A DNA stretch of 64,000 bases from Mauremys mutica (lineage: Eukaryota; Chordata; Testudines; Geoemydidae), in the NCBI RefSeq assembly GCF_020497125.1, contig NC_059073.1, positions 16,141,225-16,205,224 on the forward strand, written 5' to 3'. The notes below the pieces were generated by a model. That model ran no database searches and was not told the DNA's origin. It saw only the letters and a program-made list of their open reading frames with translations. Below are positions 32,569 through 44,344 of this stretch, piece after piece. Both the position numbers and the translations under genes were made by a program. Every line of letters starts with the position of its first letter. Position 1 is the first letter of the stretch.

Positions 32569-33519
32569 ATTTTGTGTGTAACTTTAGTGCCTTCGTGGTC
32601 AAGGTGGAGTCTGTCCTGCAGGCATCTCTGGCCAAGAGAAGGCGCGCACAGGAACACAGCAGGGAAAGTCCCTTCCATCCTAGGAGCACCTGTTCCCAAC
32701 CTTTCCAGGGTGAACACACATGCACCAGAAAAGTACAATGAATATAGGAAAGGGAAATATTTGTTTACAGAGGGACAAAAGGAGAAAAACAACAGAGGGA
32801 AATGTAAGGGGAGTGGTAAACCAGGGTTGCATTCACCCCTGGCCCAGTGGTACCACAGTGTGAAAGGACAGACACTGAGCAATGTGGACCTGGCAGAGCC
32901 CAGCTCGCACACAGAAGACACTGCTGGGAGGAGAGGGAGGGAGCTAGAGGGCTCCCAGCAGCGGCAGTTCCCCGCATGCCCTGAGGGAAGGAGACAGTGG
33001 CGTGCAGAAAACTCCATACAAGCTCAGGACCCAGCATCAAGCTATTTCTCCCTCTGGATCCCTGGGCTCTGAGGGGTAGGGGTGCGGGAGTTTGGGATGG
33101 TGGGGGGTGCAGGAATGTGGTCCGGGGAGCCCCTGTAGCTTGGCTCTGGGAGGGTAGGGGCTTTGGGTGTATTGGCTGGTGGTGGTCTGCAGCTGTGCTC
33201 TGGGGGGAAGGGGTGGTGGGTGTCTGTTGTATCAACCAGGCAAGGTACTAACAAAATGCAACATGACTTTATTTTTAAAGTGGAAATCTCTTTACCAAGC
33301 TGCTGCTGCACCCTCTGTAACTCTCACCCAGCCTCCTCAACTCCTCCCCCCTCCTTCCTGTTTCCTGCCCTTTCAGACTCCCAACAGCCAGTGCTCCCAG
33401 TTCTAATAATTTCAAGCAACATCTAAACACCACAGTGTCTGGCCTCCCGGCTGGGTTCTGGAGGCGGGGAGGCGGCAGAGAAATGGAAACTAGATTGTCA
33501 TAGGGGTTTCTTTAACTCT
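32569..33519. other. Unassigned, partly repeat-like
   Basis: No feature is firm. The stretch near 33060-33240 is G-rich, and 33250-33480 resembles the interior of a larger DNA element whose end may be 33725. Large overlapping open frames on both strands (32493-33251) are by-products of composition. Confidence 0.35.
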
Positions 33520-33725
33520 CTGCTCCTGGGAGAATTTTTGTGTGTGTCTGTATCACTACAGACAAACTTACTGACAGGTATTTTGAAATAAATTACTAAA
33601 ATACTTGAAACTGGCATGCTTATGTCGTGTTATTTTGACAAATAATATTTGCAGACTTTTGCAGAATTTTAAAATATTCTGTGCAAAATTTTTAATTTTC
33701 TGGTGCAGAATTCCCTCAGGAGCAG
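33520..33725. mobile_element. Inverted-repeat element end, about 206 bp
   Basis: CTGCTCCTGGGAGAATTTTTG-like left end (first 18 bases CTGCTCCTGGGAGAATTT) opposes GAATTCCCTCAGGAGCAG at the right. The interior (GACAGGTATTTTGAAATAAA, TTTGCAGAATTTTAAAATAT) is one I associate with a common turtle DNA element. No target duplication is evident, so it may be one end of a larger element whose other part extends leftward. Confidence 0.55.
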
Positions 33726-34489
33726 TCATATGCCATGCAACTTTCATATGCAACAATAAAAATGATTCAATATGGTATTGTAACATGTTTATGGCTCCGA
33801 TTGGGACTCAATACCCCTCTCCTGTGCAGTGTTACTACTGAGCCACGAATGGACACAACCAAGCAAGTCTTATTCTTTTTTGTTCCTGAATAATGTTTCT
33901 TTGGACAGTTGCCACCATTTCGTTGCTTCATAGCTGAATGGCTGAACCCAGTGTTCACTGCCTAGGTCACGAAATGAAGAACAAACCAAAAAGCATGTAA
34001 AAAAACCAAACCCAACAGCAATGAAAATAGCACTCATCCAATATATCAGAGAGCAAAATAGCAGCCTGGAAAAAGCCCGGGCTGATGGGGATTGTTATTA
34101 CGGCAAATATAAAGAGCTGCTAATGGCCCCATAAGAACATACTCTGAGGAGTCTTTGATGATTCATGGGGAAAACAGAATTTCAACTTACTGTGCAAATG
34201 ATTTACTGTGCTGCTTGTCAATGCAGTGCAGTAAATCATTCATGTACTTCCCTGAATTCTGCAGGTGCAGTAATCAGGAACAACACGTGACTGTGCAGCC
34301 CTGTGTACTTTATAGTCTATTATGGTAGTGGTGCTGCACCTTCAAAGATGTGACAGGCCTTAAGGAAACATGCCCTGTTGCAGATAGCTGGCCGTCTGCT
34401 GTAGCAGTTCTATTGCTGAGCAGGAAATGGGTTCCCCTCCCCCATCTCAACTCATGACCAAAAGTCAACATCTCCAAATGAACCGTGAA
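33726..34489. other. Unassigned
   Basis: No feature recognised. Confidence 0.4.
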
Positions 34490-34600
34490 CCCCAACATTT
34501 TAAAATTTGTTTTTGGGTTGGAGTCAACTGAAAACTTTTATTTAGATCATTTTGAAATGATTCATTTCAATTTCAACAGTTTCCCTCTTTTGGTCAGGAA
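34490..34600. repeat. AT-rich A/T-tract repeat fragment
   Basis: Contains TTTAAAATTTGTTTTTGGG and GAAATGATTCATTTCAATTT. A short copy of the AT-rich family. Confidence 0.4.
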
Positions 34601-35120
34601 TCCAGGCCTGCAGCAGAACCAGTCTCTGGCAACTTCATGAGTGCAGCTGCTATGTAGTAGGCTGCCTGATTGGCTATGCCGCCTCATTGGGTGGAAGTGC
34701 CAGCAGACCAGCTCTTAAGCCCAGCAGCAGCAGCTGTTCAAAGCATTGGCCGATGGCTGCAATAGCACCTGCTTGTTCTTACCTTTGCTCCTGTTCCATC
34801 CCCTCTCCTGTCTTGGACCAAGCCTTGCATCTGACCTGCATTATTGCAGGTAGCCTTGTTCTGACTCTCAGCTCTGATTTCTGATCTCCGACTTTGGTTC
34901 TGGCATCTGGCCTCCAACTGTCCAGAATACTCCAGTTCTGATTCTGGACACCAACTCCTGGCTGCTTACTCTGGCTTTGACCCTTGTTCTCTGGCATCTG
35001 GTCTTTGACTCCAGCTCTGACCCTGGGCTCCCACTCCTGGCTACTGACTCCTGTTCTAAGCACTAAGCTGGACTCCTGCTCTGACCACTAGTCTTGCCTC
35101 CTGCTCCAACCATCAGGTGC
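34601..35120 (+). repeat. CT-rich degenerate repeat, possible retroelement leader
   Basis: A run of loosely repeated GCTCTGACTCCTGGC-type words (about 34850-35110) follows CAGCAGCAGCAGCTGTTC. From memory such leaders accompany Gypsy-type LTRs in turtle genomes. No TATA or polyadenylation signal was tied to it. Confidence 0.35.
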
Positions 35121-35149
35121 AATTGTCTTGGTCACTGATACGTTTTCTC

Positions 35150-35360
35150 CAAATCCAGTGGGCTAATTTTGAAACAAAAAGACATTTTGGATTGTAAAAC
35201 TGGATTTTTTTTAATTTACAAATATTGAAACAAAACATTTTGACAATTTTGGAACTTTTTCCTTGACTTTTTTGAGTTGGGGAAATTTGTCAAACCCAAC
35301 CCTGTTTTGCCAACAGTTTCAGTTTGGAGAATTTGGTATTTTTTGAGAAAAAAAAAAGAT
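35150..35360. repeat. AT-rich A/T-tract repeat
   Basis: Contains TTTTGAAACAAAAAGACATT and AACATTTTGACAATTTTGG. Same family vocabulary as 46425-46830. Confidence 0.45.
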
Positions 35361-35494
35361 TCATTGCAAAATTCCCCAGCGATCTGTAAGCAGTTCCTCT
35401 TCGGAACATAAGACACCTTGACCAAGTGCAGTCAATGATGAATCCTGGAGCTCTCACTTTAGTCTGGCCTGCTGAAATCATGTCTCTTGGTTCA

Positions 35495-35926
35495 CATAGG
35501 TGCCGACTCTGTGGGTGCTCCGGGGCTAGCGTATCCACAGGGAAAAATTGGTGGGTGCTCTGCACCCACCGGCAGCTCCCAGCCCTGCCCCAGCTCACCT
35601 CTGCCTCCGCTCTGCCTCCACCTCCTCCCCTGAGCACACCGCTTTTCCCCCTAACTCCCAGCGCTTCCCACCACGAAACAGCTGTTTTGCGGTGGCAAGC
35701 ACTGGGAGGGAGGGGGGAGAAGGGGGAACACAGTGCGCTCAGGGAAGAGGTGGGGCTGGGGCGGGGATTTGGGGAAGGAGTCCAACAGGGGCAGGGTGGA
35801 GGCGGAGTTGGGGCGGGGACTTTGGGGAAGGGGTTGGAATGGGGGCACGGCAGGAGCAGGGTGGAGTTGGGGCAGGGCAGGGGGGGCGCGAGCACCCACC
35901 AGCGCCGGGAAAAGTTGGTGCCTATG
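35495..35926. mobile_element. Non-autonomous hAT-type element, 432 bp
   Basis: Ends CATAGGTGCCGACTCTG and AAAAGTTGGTGCCTATG are imperfect inverted repeats. The flanks TTGGTTCA (35487-35494) and TTGGTTAA (35927-35934) match at 7 of 8. The left half is C-rich and the right half G-rich with complementary sequence (AGCGCTTCCCACC, AAGCACTGGGAGG), so the element can fold back on itself. This explains the long open frames on both strands. Confidence 0.85.
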
Positions 35927-35934
35927 TTGGTTAA

Positions 35935-36994
35935 TATCTCTGATTAATGGATGCCGTCCCAGACCCTTACAATTCCACATACCCTGAAGGAACAGACTGC
36001 TGTATTTTAAACAGGAACCCATCGTTAATCAATGGAATTGACTCTTCCAGGCTGGGATTTCAAGGCCCTTGAGCTGTTTGTTATCTCAAGAGAAGATAAA
36101 ATTGCTTTCTACCCACATATTAATACCCTTGATGGAGAAGTTAGGCTCAAAGTCTGGATTCAAAATAAATCTAGTGAAATCTGACATATGAAATAGACAA
36201 GCTAAGAAGCCTCTTAATGAATGTTGAGAGAACCTCCAAAGATGTGGTGGTGGTTCGGTTTCAATAAATACCCAAGATTAGGAGTGCTGACACAAACTTC
36301 CCAATTATTTACATATCTGCTACGTCAGGAGGGAAGTCTCTTGAGAACTGACTTGCCTGTGAAATGTCTTACAAATGTCACTTCTTGCAGTCTTGTGCAT
36401 TCAACAATAGCTGTCTTTCTCCCGGTGGTTAAGCACGTCTGTTTCTGTGTGGAGACTCAAGAAGAGGGTTGCAGAATAGTGGTCTCATGGATGAGCAAAG
36501 CCCTTCATTTTCAAGTTTTATTTTGTTTAAAGTTTCCTAGCAATTTGTGTGTGTTTATCACCAAAATAAAATAATGAAGAAAAAAAAAACCACAATAAAA
36601 AACGGGTGAAATTCAGGGCAAAAAATTAACTTTACAGTTTTCTGGGGAAATGTTAACATTGGGAGATGAGAGGACAGAAAAAAAGGAACAAAAAGCAACA
36701 GTTTAATGCTGTAGTTTATTTCCTGAACTGTACAATAACGGTACGTACACATGTGCACTCGCATATTGCTTTGCTTTCTACTACCTAGCTTTATTTTAAC
36801 AGACAGACTCACAATTAAACTTTTAGATTAATTTATTATTAACACAAACACATCTACCTAATGTAATGGATTTTCTTAACACTATCAGCATTTTCATGGT
36901 TTGAGTGGTCCAAGATTGAGCTTCAAATCAGTAAAAACAGAATAATAATTTTTGTAAAGCCAGAGAAAATTGGTAAATACTGAAAACGAAATAC
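35935..36994. other. Unassigned
   Basis: About 1 kb without a recognised exon or repeat. A-rich simple sequence at 36573-36600. Confidence 0.4.
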
Positions 36995-37228
36995 CTTATG
37001 GATGAGGCACTGGACTGTGAGTTTGGAGATTTTAGTTCTAGCCGTGGCTCTGCAGCTGACCACTTCACCTCTCAGTGCCTGTTTCTCCTCCCACCCTGTG
37101 TGTGTTTTGTCTCTTTAGAGTGTAAAGTCTTTGGAACAATGAGTTTCTCAAACGGTTTGTATGTACAGCACCTGGCACAATGGGCACTGGTTCTCCAGGG
37201 CCTACTGTAATACGCATAATAATAAACA
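36995..37228 (+). mobile_element. MIR-like CORE-SINE
   Basis: Head GGATGAGGCACTGGACTGTG, core GCTGACCACTTCACCTCTC, and 3' part GTACAGCACCTGGCACAATG ending in an AATAATAATAAA tail. Close in arrangement to 25628-25865. Confidence 0.8.
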
Positions 37229-37439
37229 GTGCAAAAATTAAAAACATTTAACAATTTAACTTTTCTGAGTTTCCTCATGAGTCCTTCATTCAGCTTCTTT
37301 CTATATTTCTACTAAAAGATCAGTGTTGATTCCCCTTCCCTCCCCAATGAATGAGAAACAAATTACAGCTTTTAAGTTGGCCCTGAGGAGGTGAAACGGC
37401 TCAATAAAATCTATGCAGACACACTGGGTAGAGCAAGTT
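37229..37439. other. Unassigned spacer
   Basis: Short AT-rich spacer with no feature. Confidence 0.4.
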
Positions 37440-37720
37440 GGAAAATGTTTTTTTTTTTCCTATTACTTTTCATTGAAAAACTAAAAACCCGAACACAGAA
37501 ATATTTTCAATTCTCGGCAATCCAAAATATTCATTCCAAAAGTACAAAAAATATTCAGCCAAAACCCAATTTTGCTTTTATGATTTTAGTTTTTTGATGG
37601 AAAAAAATAGTATTTTTTGAGGGAAAACTGACACTTTCTGTGAAAATGTCCATTTTGTCAAAATCCCCATTTTTGTATTGAAAAAAAATTATGAGGAAAA
37701 TTTTCAATATCCTAACTATG
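37440..37720. repeat. AT-rich A/T-tract repeat
   Basis: Rich in TTTTTCATTGAAAAAC, AAATATTCAGCCAAAACCC and GTGAAAATGTCCATTTTG words. Part of the family seen at 12390, 46425, 52020 and 56190. Confidence 0.45.
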
Positions 37721-38224
37721 GGATAGATCTGATTTCGACTGGCTTGTTGGAGGCCAGGAGAGAGTAGGGGTAAGTGTAAGATATATATCCAACTGTAACA
37801 ATATACTATTTTTAGGTCCAATATTCAGGTTGCCATAACAACTTGAAACAGTTCTAATAATCCTATTTTTATTACAAAGCTTTAAGTAGACAGAAAAAAA
37901 GATGTATTTGGTCCCAATAAAGCAGCTACAACTCAGTCAGTCAGAGGAGAAATTGTTCTTTAATTAGACACAATGTGCCTGATTCACATCTCAGTTTCAG
38001 CAGCGTGTATCTAAGGTAGCCCCAGTGGCATCAGCTGAGTTACTTGGTTTTTATACAGGTGTAACTGAGCTCTGAGTGTGGCCCAGTTAGAACACCACTA
38101 AAAAAACCTTGATGGTACAGATCTGAAAGGCTGAAAATTAGCTGAAGGGCTGAAAAAGGAGCAAATCACAGCAATGCGGAGAATTAACGTGAAGACGGTA
38201 ACAAGAGATCGAAGCAGGAGGAAG
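37721..38224. other. Unassigned
   Basis: No feature recognised. Confidence 0.4.
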
Positions 38225-38347
38225 GATGATCTTGAGTTTAAGGCACTCAGGAGCCATGGATTATATTCCCAGTTTTGCAACAGACTTTCTGTGTGACCTG
38301 AGGGAAGTCCTTTTATCTCTCTGTGCCTTGATTCCCTGTCTGTAAAG
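38225..38347 (+). mobile_element. MIR-like CORE-SINE, left part
   Basis: TTGAGTTTAAGGCACTCAGG, CTGTGTGACCTGAGGGAAG and CTCTCTGTGCCTTGATTCCC are MIR phrases. The copy breaks at CTGTAAAG, where a hAT inserted, and resumes after the second CTGTAAAG at 38938. Confidence 0.85.
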
Positions 38348-38937
38348 TACGGTTGCCAGGCGTCCAGTTTTCGACCGGACTGTCCAGTTGGCAGTGCCGA
38401 CTGGACTGTTAAAAGTCCGGTCCACAGCATAGCAGGGGCCCGGGACTAAGGCAGGCTTCCTAGCTGCACCCCAACCCGCTGCCTGAGCCTGGAGTCCCCT
38501 CCCAGACCCAAACTCCCTCCTGGAGCCTGCACCCCCCCGCCCCCCAACCCCAATCCCTTGCCCTAGGCCTAAGCCCCCTCCTGTACCCCAAACCCCTCAT
38601 CCCTGGCCTCACCCCAGAACCCACACCCACAGCCAGAGCCCTCACCCCCTACATGCACCCCAATACCCTGCTGCAGCCTGGAGCCCCCTCCTGCACCCCA
38701 AATCCCTCATCCCCAGCCCCACTACAGAGTCCACCCCCCCCAGCCTGAGACCTCACCCCCCCGCAACCCACCCCCCTGCCCCAGGCTGGTGAAAGTGAGT
38801 GAGAGTGGGGGAGAGCAAGCAACAGAGGGAAGGCAGATGGAGCGAGGGGGGCAGGGTGTCAGAGAAGGGGTGTGGTCTCGGGGAGGGGGCAGGGCAGGAG
38901 TTTTCAGTTTTGTACGACTAGAAAGTTGGCCATCCTA
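38348..38937. mobile_element. Non-autonomous hAT, 590 bp, inside a SINE
   Basis: Ends TACGGTTGCCAGG and AAGTTGGCCATCCTA are short inverted repeats. A perfect 8-bp duplication CTGTAAAG flanks it (38340-38347 and 38938-38945). The interior is C-rich then G-rich; 38461-38780 is a degenerate C-rich repeat of CCTGGAGCCTGCACCCC type. Non-coding. Confidence 0.92.
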
Positions 38938-39085
38938 CTGTAAAGTGAGGATAATAACTCTTCGTTTCCCGTCTTGCCCATTTAGATAGCAAGCTCCTAT
39001 AGTCAGGCACTTTGTACAGCACCCAGCACCATGGGGCCCTGATCTTGGTTAGGACACTTCTGAGCCACTGGATTACAAATACTAG
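38938..39085 (+). mobile_element. MIR-like CORE-SINE, right part
   Basis: GTAAAGTGAGGATAATAACT continues the MIR core broken at 38347, followed by the 3' part (TTTGTACAGCACCCAGCACC, ATGGGGCCCTGATCTTGG). Confidence 0.85.
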
Positions 39086-40049
39086 TGGCAAATAGGCTGT
39101 GTAGAAAATGTAAAAGTGTAAAGCAAGCAAATAGAAGGGGGAAAGCAGCAATGTGGAGAAGAGACTGTGAAAACTATTCAGTGAGGAATTCAATGTATCT
39201 AAGCACCAGGACAGGTGTGGATTGAATTGTTTTGATTGTGCTGCGCATCCTTTTAAAAAAAAAAAGAGAGAGAGATCAAAGCATACAGGTAGATCACTGT
39301 CCTTGTTCACTGAACAATGTAAATGTCTTAAAATGAGGGCTTGCATTTCCTATGATCTACGTTGTCCCCTGGGCTAATCAGGTACACATCCTGCTCTTTT
39401 CACCAGTCAGCTAGTTACCGCATTAGCCTTCACAGAGAAAATGGCACAAAATATTAGTGCACATCCCAGATGCTGGAATCTGGCAAAGAAGGGACAGATC
39501 CTCAGCTGGTGTAAATCAGCATTGCTACGTTTAAGTCAAAGGAACTATGCTGATCTACACTGTTTGTAAAAGCGGTTCTAATGGCCTTCATTACATTGCC
39601 CAGGCTGAAGGGGAAACATAATTAATGACGCTTGCTGAAAAAACCCCATATTGCTATGAAGAGAATGAGTTACACTAATGCAGCTTCAAATGAATGCTAA
39701 CAGGTTGTCTGCTTTTAAAAAAAACAACAACACAAGGATGTAAAAAGCAAGTTGTTTGTGTTTCGTTCCCTTTGAAGAAACTCAGTGTATTGGGTAAGAA
39801 CATTAAACAATACACAGTGTGTGAACTTTGAGATGCTACATTAAAATAACTCACCAGAACCGAGTGAAACAGAAAAAACAAAAGTGTGTTATTAGGGAGA
39901 AAAATATCATTGTTCATATTCCAAAAATATTAAGCAATTGAGTTCTTGGTTTGGTACACAAGGAACTGAGTAACATTTTCTCGCTCCCATATATTTCAGC
40001 AATGATGCTCTTTGGGGAAAAAAAAATCATGTCCTAGCTAGTCATGATC
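39086..40049. other. Unassigned, with a foldback remnant at 39495-39570
   Basis: CAGATCCTCAGCTGGTGTAA opposes CTATGCTGATCTACACTG at 39495-39570, another member of the GAGGATCTGG/TTGACTTCAATGG group. The rest has no recognised feature. Confidence 0.4.
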
Positions 40050-41795
40050 CACCTTAAGACCCTCATGAAAGCCCAAAAATGACCATGTGAACCTTGCCTG
40101 GACTAGGGCTACTGGTGTCAGACAAGCCTCTGGTGTTTGGGCCACCCATGTTACCTGGCTGGGCCCAGCCTGAAAAGGCAACGTGACCCTGTCTTGTGGC
40201 CCATCACCCGTGAGGCTAAAGGGGGAGGGGTCGGGTGCGATGCCAGAATGGCAGCAAAGAAGAACAATGATGGATTGGCCCTCCACAATGGAAACTGACT
40301 CTAGGGATGTGGAATGTCACCTCACTGGCAGGGAAGGAGCCAGAGTTGGTGGAAGAGATAGAAAGGTACCAACTAGATATAGTCAGCCTCTCCTCCACAC
40401 ATAGCATTGGCTCTGGAAACATACTTGTTGATAGAGAGTGGTCTCTTTCCTACTCAGAAGTGGCCCCACAGGAGAGGCCCTGGGCAGGTGTGGAGATACT
40501 CACAAGTCCCTGGCTGGGTGCTGCACAGTTGGAGGTTGTCCCGGTAGATGAGATGGTTGCCCCAATGAGACTCCGGGTCTCAGAGAGGAAAACGCTGACT
40601 GTTGTTTTTGCCTATGCACCTAGTAGCAGTTCAGAGTACTCAGGCTTTTTGGAGATGATGGGATCGGTGTTCAATAGAGTGTCACCTACCGACTCTGTAG
40701 TTCTACTGGGGGACTTCAATGCTCACCTGGGGAATGATGGAGATACCTGGAGGAAAGGGATTGGGAGGAGCGGCCTCCCTGGTCTGGACCTGAGAGATGA
40801 GCTGTTATTGGACTTCTGTGCTAGTCATGGATTGTCCATAACAAATCCCATGTTCAAACATGAGATTGCTCATAAATGTACTTGGTACCAGAGCACCTTG
40901 GGCTGAAGATCGATGATCGACTTCATAGTAGTCTCATCAGACCTAAGGCCATATGTTCTGGACACTTGGGTGAGGAGAGGGGCAGAGCTGGCAACCAATC
41001 ACCACTTGGTGGTGAGTTGGATCCAATGCACGGGATGCTAGCCAGATAGACATGGGAGGCCCAAACCATCAGTGAGAGTTACTTGGGAATGTCTGGGGGA
41101 GGACCCCGTATGGAAAGACTTCAGTTCTCACATACGGAAGAACTTCTGCATTCCAGGTGATGTCTTGGATATTGAGTCCAAGTGTCCATGTTCAGGGCCT
41201 CAATTGTTGAGGCAGCCATGAAAAGTTGTGGCCTGAAGGTGGTTGGTGCCTGTCATGGTGGTAGCCCAAGGACCCGCTAGTGGATTCCAGTGATGAGGGA
41301 AGCTGCCAAGTCGAAGAAGGAGGTCTTCCAAGCAATGCTGGTAAACCAGATTCCTGATATGGCTGAGAGGTACTGGCTGACTAAGAGGACTGAGACTGGG
41401 GTGGTCGTTGAAGTGAAAGCTCAGGCTTGTGAGGAGTTTGGAGATATCATGGAGAATGATTACTGGATGGCCTCAAAAGTGTTCTGGCACACCATTTGTC
41501 GCCTTAAGAGGGGCGAAAGAGACATTGCCCAGGCTGTACACAGCAAGGGTGATGAAATGCTGACCTCAACTGAGGAGATCGTCAAGAGGTGGAAGGAGCA
41601 CTTTGAGGAACTCCTCAACCTGATGGGCAAGCCCCCTTTCAGGAGGCAGCATCGGAAACCTCCGGTGAGATTGGATCTATTTCTGATGCTGAGATCAATA
41701 CAGTGGTAAAGTGCCTTCATAGTGGTGAGGCAGCAGGGGTGGCCAAGATTTGTCCAAAGATGTTGAAAGCACTGGACACCGTAGGAGTTTCATAA
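40050..41795 (+). pseudogene. Non-LTR retrotransposon, 5' UTR and AP-endonuclease region
   Basis: A LINE relic. The frame from ATG 40307 encodes an AP-endonuclease-type domain: WNVTSL at residue 2, FAYAP at 101-105 and LLGDFNAH at 133-140 (the GDFN metal-binding motif). The frame meets TGA at 40904 but continues unchanged (SMIDFIVVSSDLRPYVL) to about 41043. The late catalytic box, normally SDHH/TDHH, reads TNHHLVV, so the Asp is lost. A second open stretch (41290-41709) matches the linker upstream of the reverse transcriptase (EEFGDIMENDYWMASKVFW, RWKEHFEELLNLM); a frameshift follows near 41640. The copy stops near 41795 before the catalytic reverse transcriptase. From memory it resembles a family best known from fish genomes, possibly RTE-like; the clade is uncertain. 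A 5' fragment with an intact-looking leader is unusual, as LINEs normally lose the 5' end. Confidence 0.8.
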
Positions 41796-42139
41796 ACACT
41801 CACATTTAAAATGATTCCCTTCTACCTCTTTTCCATTTGCTTCCCAAGATTGCTGAAGTCAATGCAAATATGCCCAATTTACCCCTAGCTGAGGATCTGG
41901 GCCTGAGTCTCTTGACTTTCAGTCTTATGCCTTAATCAAAAGACTGTTTTTCCTCCTCATTTTGCAGGTATTCTATAGGTGTCTAAACTGGTTGGAGTTA
42001 TCTGTAACCTGAGAGGAGAGATGATGGCGTACTGCGTTCAGTTATACCTATTGGCTTGAAAAGGTGCCATGCATACACCCAAGGAATGATTCTATAGGTT
42101 ATATGTTAAAAAAATAATCTACTTGATAAGGATTTAAAG
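41796..42139. other. Unassigned, with a GAGGATCTGG remnant
   Basis: CCCCTAGCTGAGGATCTGGG (about 41881-41900) is a half-copy of the foldback family. Nothing else recognised. Confidence 0.4.
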
Positions 42140-42560
42140 TAGAGCTAGCTGAAATTCCTTGCATGAAAATTTAATTAATCAAAAACTTCCCTTTCCTCAC
42201 AAAATGACACAATTTTATAAAACAAAAAATTGTCAGTGCTGTACTTTTTTGGGTTTTGCAAAAATATATTATTCCTTTAAAATGTTTTTAATTAAAAGGT
42301 ATTATCAAACTGGTTATTGCAATGTTTAATTTCCAAAAATAACCTCAGGTCTAATAAAACAAACTAACAAAAAATAATCATTTCCTCTCCAGACAGTTTT
42401 TTTGGTGGAAAACAATGAAAATTGTTAACTATTTAAATAAGGCTTTCAATAAAAAACTCAGACTTTTTTATATTAAAGCAATATTAAAATGATTATTTTT
42501 TTTAGATGAAAACAAATTTGATATGTTGAAATTTTTAACAAAACTACTTTGGGATTTTTC
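42140..42560. repeat. AT-rich A/T-tract repeat
   Basis: Begins AGAGCTAGCTGAAATTCC and continues through AAAATTTAATTAATCAAAAA, AAAATGACACAATTTTATAA and TGTTGAAATTTTTAAC. The opening GAGCTAGCTGAAATT resembles the reverse of the end seen at 18617-18640, which supports a defined element. Confidence 0.45.
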
Positions 42561-44152
42561 TGCAACCTCTGATTTTAAGCCCTATTTTTTTAGAACAGAA
42601 ATTTCTGAAAGCAGAACAAACCTCACAAGAGCTGTCATTTGGATGTTATTTTCAAATTGTTGATTGTGATGGCACTGGCATTTCAATGCCAACTGACTCC
42701 TGAGAGACTCCAAACAAATAGCATTTTTCATATTTCATGACACTTTTAGAATGACTTCTCTTAAACTAATGGGTAGGGGATATCAATATCATGGTGCTCT
42801 GTACATTAGAGGAAACAGGGTTTAAAGTAGCTGCTATTTTTTCCTAAAATGATGTCACTTTTTCTCCCCAGTGCTTATAGAAAATATGTTTAGTGTTTCT
42901 TGCATTAAAAGAAAAGCAAACAAACAAAAGAATTATTTCCCTTTAAAATCAGGCTTTGGTTCAGATCCTCAGTTGGTGTAAATCACTGCTCTGCCCTCCA
43001 ATTTTATATCTGCTATGGATCTAGCCCAATATCTTTCTCTTAAGTCGTGGAGCCAGTTTTCTAGCAATGGCACAGCAGGGGATTGGTTGGGGGGGGGGCA
43101 AAATGGGTCATTGGCTGTACCACCTTAAGTTATACCTATTGTCTGGAAAAGATGCCATACATACACCTAAAGGCTGCAAAGGGAGGTGGTCACCCTCCCT
43201 GTCTCTCCTATTAGCTCCATTACTGCCTATTTTCTTAACTATATGCTAAGCTGTCCTGGAAATCTGTCACTTTCAAACAGGGCTATAACAATGCAGACGA
43301 GGTACCTTTTTGTATGCGCTGGCAGTGTCCAAACGGAGCAATTAGAACACTACTCCTTGGCGTGCTCTGCAGATAAACACGTCCATAGTCTGCACTGTGG
43401 CACAGTGTGGACAATCCGTATATCTGGTGTCAAAAAGGAGCTGAGGGCTCTGTTAAAAAACAGGCCCCAAGTGATTTCCCAAAGGTCACATGGGAAGTCA
43501 GTCAAAGAACTGGTAATTAAACCCACTGCCTTGACACACTATACCAGCCTTACTCACCTTCCGTTTCCCCCAAACCTCATGTGCTTATCAACTTTTCTCC
43601 TTGGTTTGTAGGTTTTTTTTCTTCCTTGTCAACTTATTTGGCATGCGAAATAAGCTGCCAGCTGCATTGTGTCTTCTCTGGGCAGTCATCAGAAACTAGT
43701 ACAGATACCACCTGTCTGATTATTCATCTAGTCATGCCAGTTCTGATTCCGCTTGAATGTGTCCTGAGCAGAACAAAAAAACCCCAGGATGTTCTGCTTT
43801 TCTACAAAGCAAAATTAGCTCCAGCAAATGTCCAGACTTAAAGGAGCTATGATCAAAACTGCTTATAGTACCTAACCATCAGACTCCTGGTCTCTGATTA
43901 GTATCTTCATAATGCTTAATTTGTATCCCATTCCTCCCCCACAAACTGGGCATTTTATTTAGTTGTATTGGGATGATAAGGCAGATATACAGCCAGCAGT
44001 GCTCCTGGGAGAAGAGGAAATTAGTGTGGGATGAACAGTCCTACTTACGTGTATGGCCTGCTCCAAAGTCATGCAGTGCTCTGTGCGGAATACCATGGTA
44101 ATGGGTGCAGACTCAGAGATTAAACTTGTATAAATAGTTCACTTACAAGTTC
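42561..44152. other. Unassigned, with two small repeat remnants
   Basis: A foldback remnant (CAGATCCTCAGTTGGTGTAA) lies at 42963-42990, and 43460-43555 reads as a minus-strand MIR-like fragment (AAAGGTCACATGGGAAGTCA). A G run is at 43090-43099. No exon recognised. Confidence 0.4.
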
Positions 44153-44227
44153 AGTGGTGAAATCCTGCTCCCATGGAATTTGAAGAGAGGGTTGCTGTTG
44201 ACTTCCATGAGGCCAGGATTTCACTCT
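44153..44227. repeat. Foldback mini-element
   Basis: GTGGTGAAATCCTGCTCC opposes GGCCAGGATTTCACTC around TTGACTTCCATG. Third copy of the design at 11116 and 24446. Confidence 0.65.
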
Positions 44228-44344
44228 AGATGCTTTGCACAACTAGATAGAAAATGTTATGTTAACAGACCTTCTGGTGACATTTCCAGTGCTTCCCACT
44301 ACTGAGCCAGAAATGAGACAATAGGCTTTTTAAGTAGTATGGGT

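Noticed and set aside
32493..33251. Overlapping 156-174-codon frames on opposite strands
   Set aside because: Mutually antisense, no recognisable domain, one of them running into the interspersed repeat at 32430; no splice or promoter context.
33520..33725. hAT assignment for the CTGCTCCTGGGAG element
   Set aside because: The inverted ends are clear but the flanks TTAACTCT and TCATATGC do not match, so an 8-bp duplication is not supported; superfamily left open.
35290..35895. 201-codon minus-strand frame and overlapping plus-strand frames
   Set aside because: All fall inside a self-complementary hAT-type element rich in C and G; proline- and glycine-rich translation on both strands is a compositional effect.
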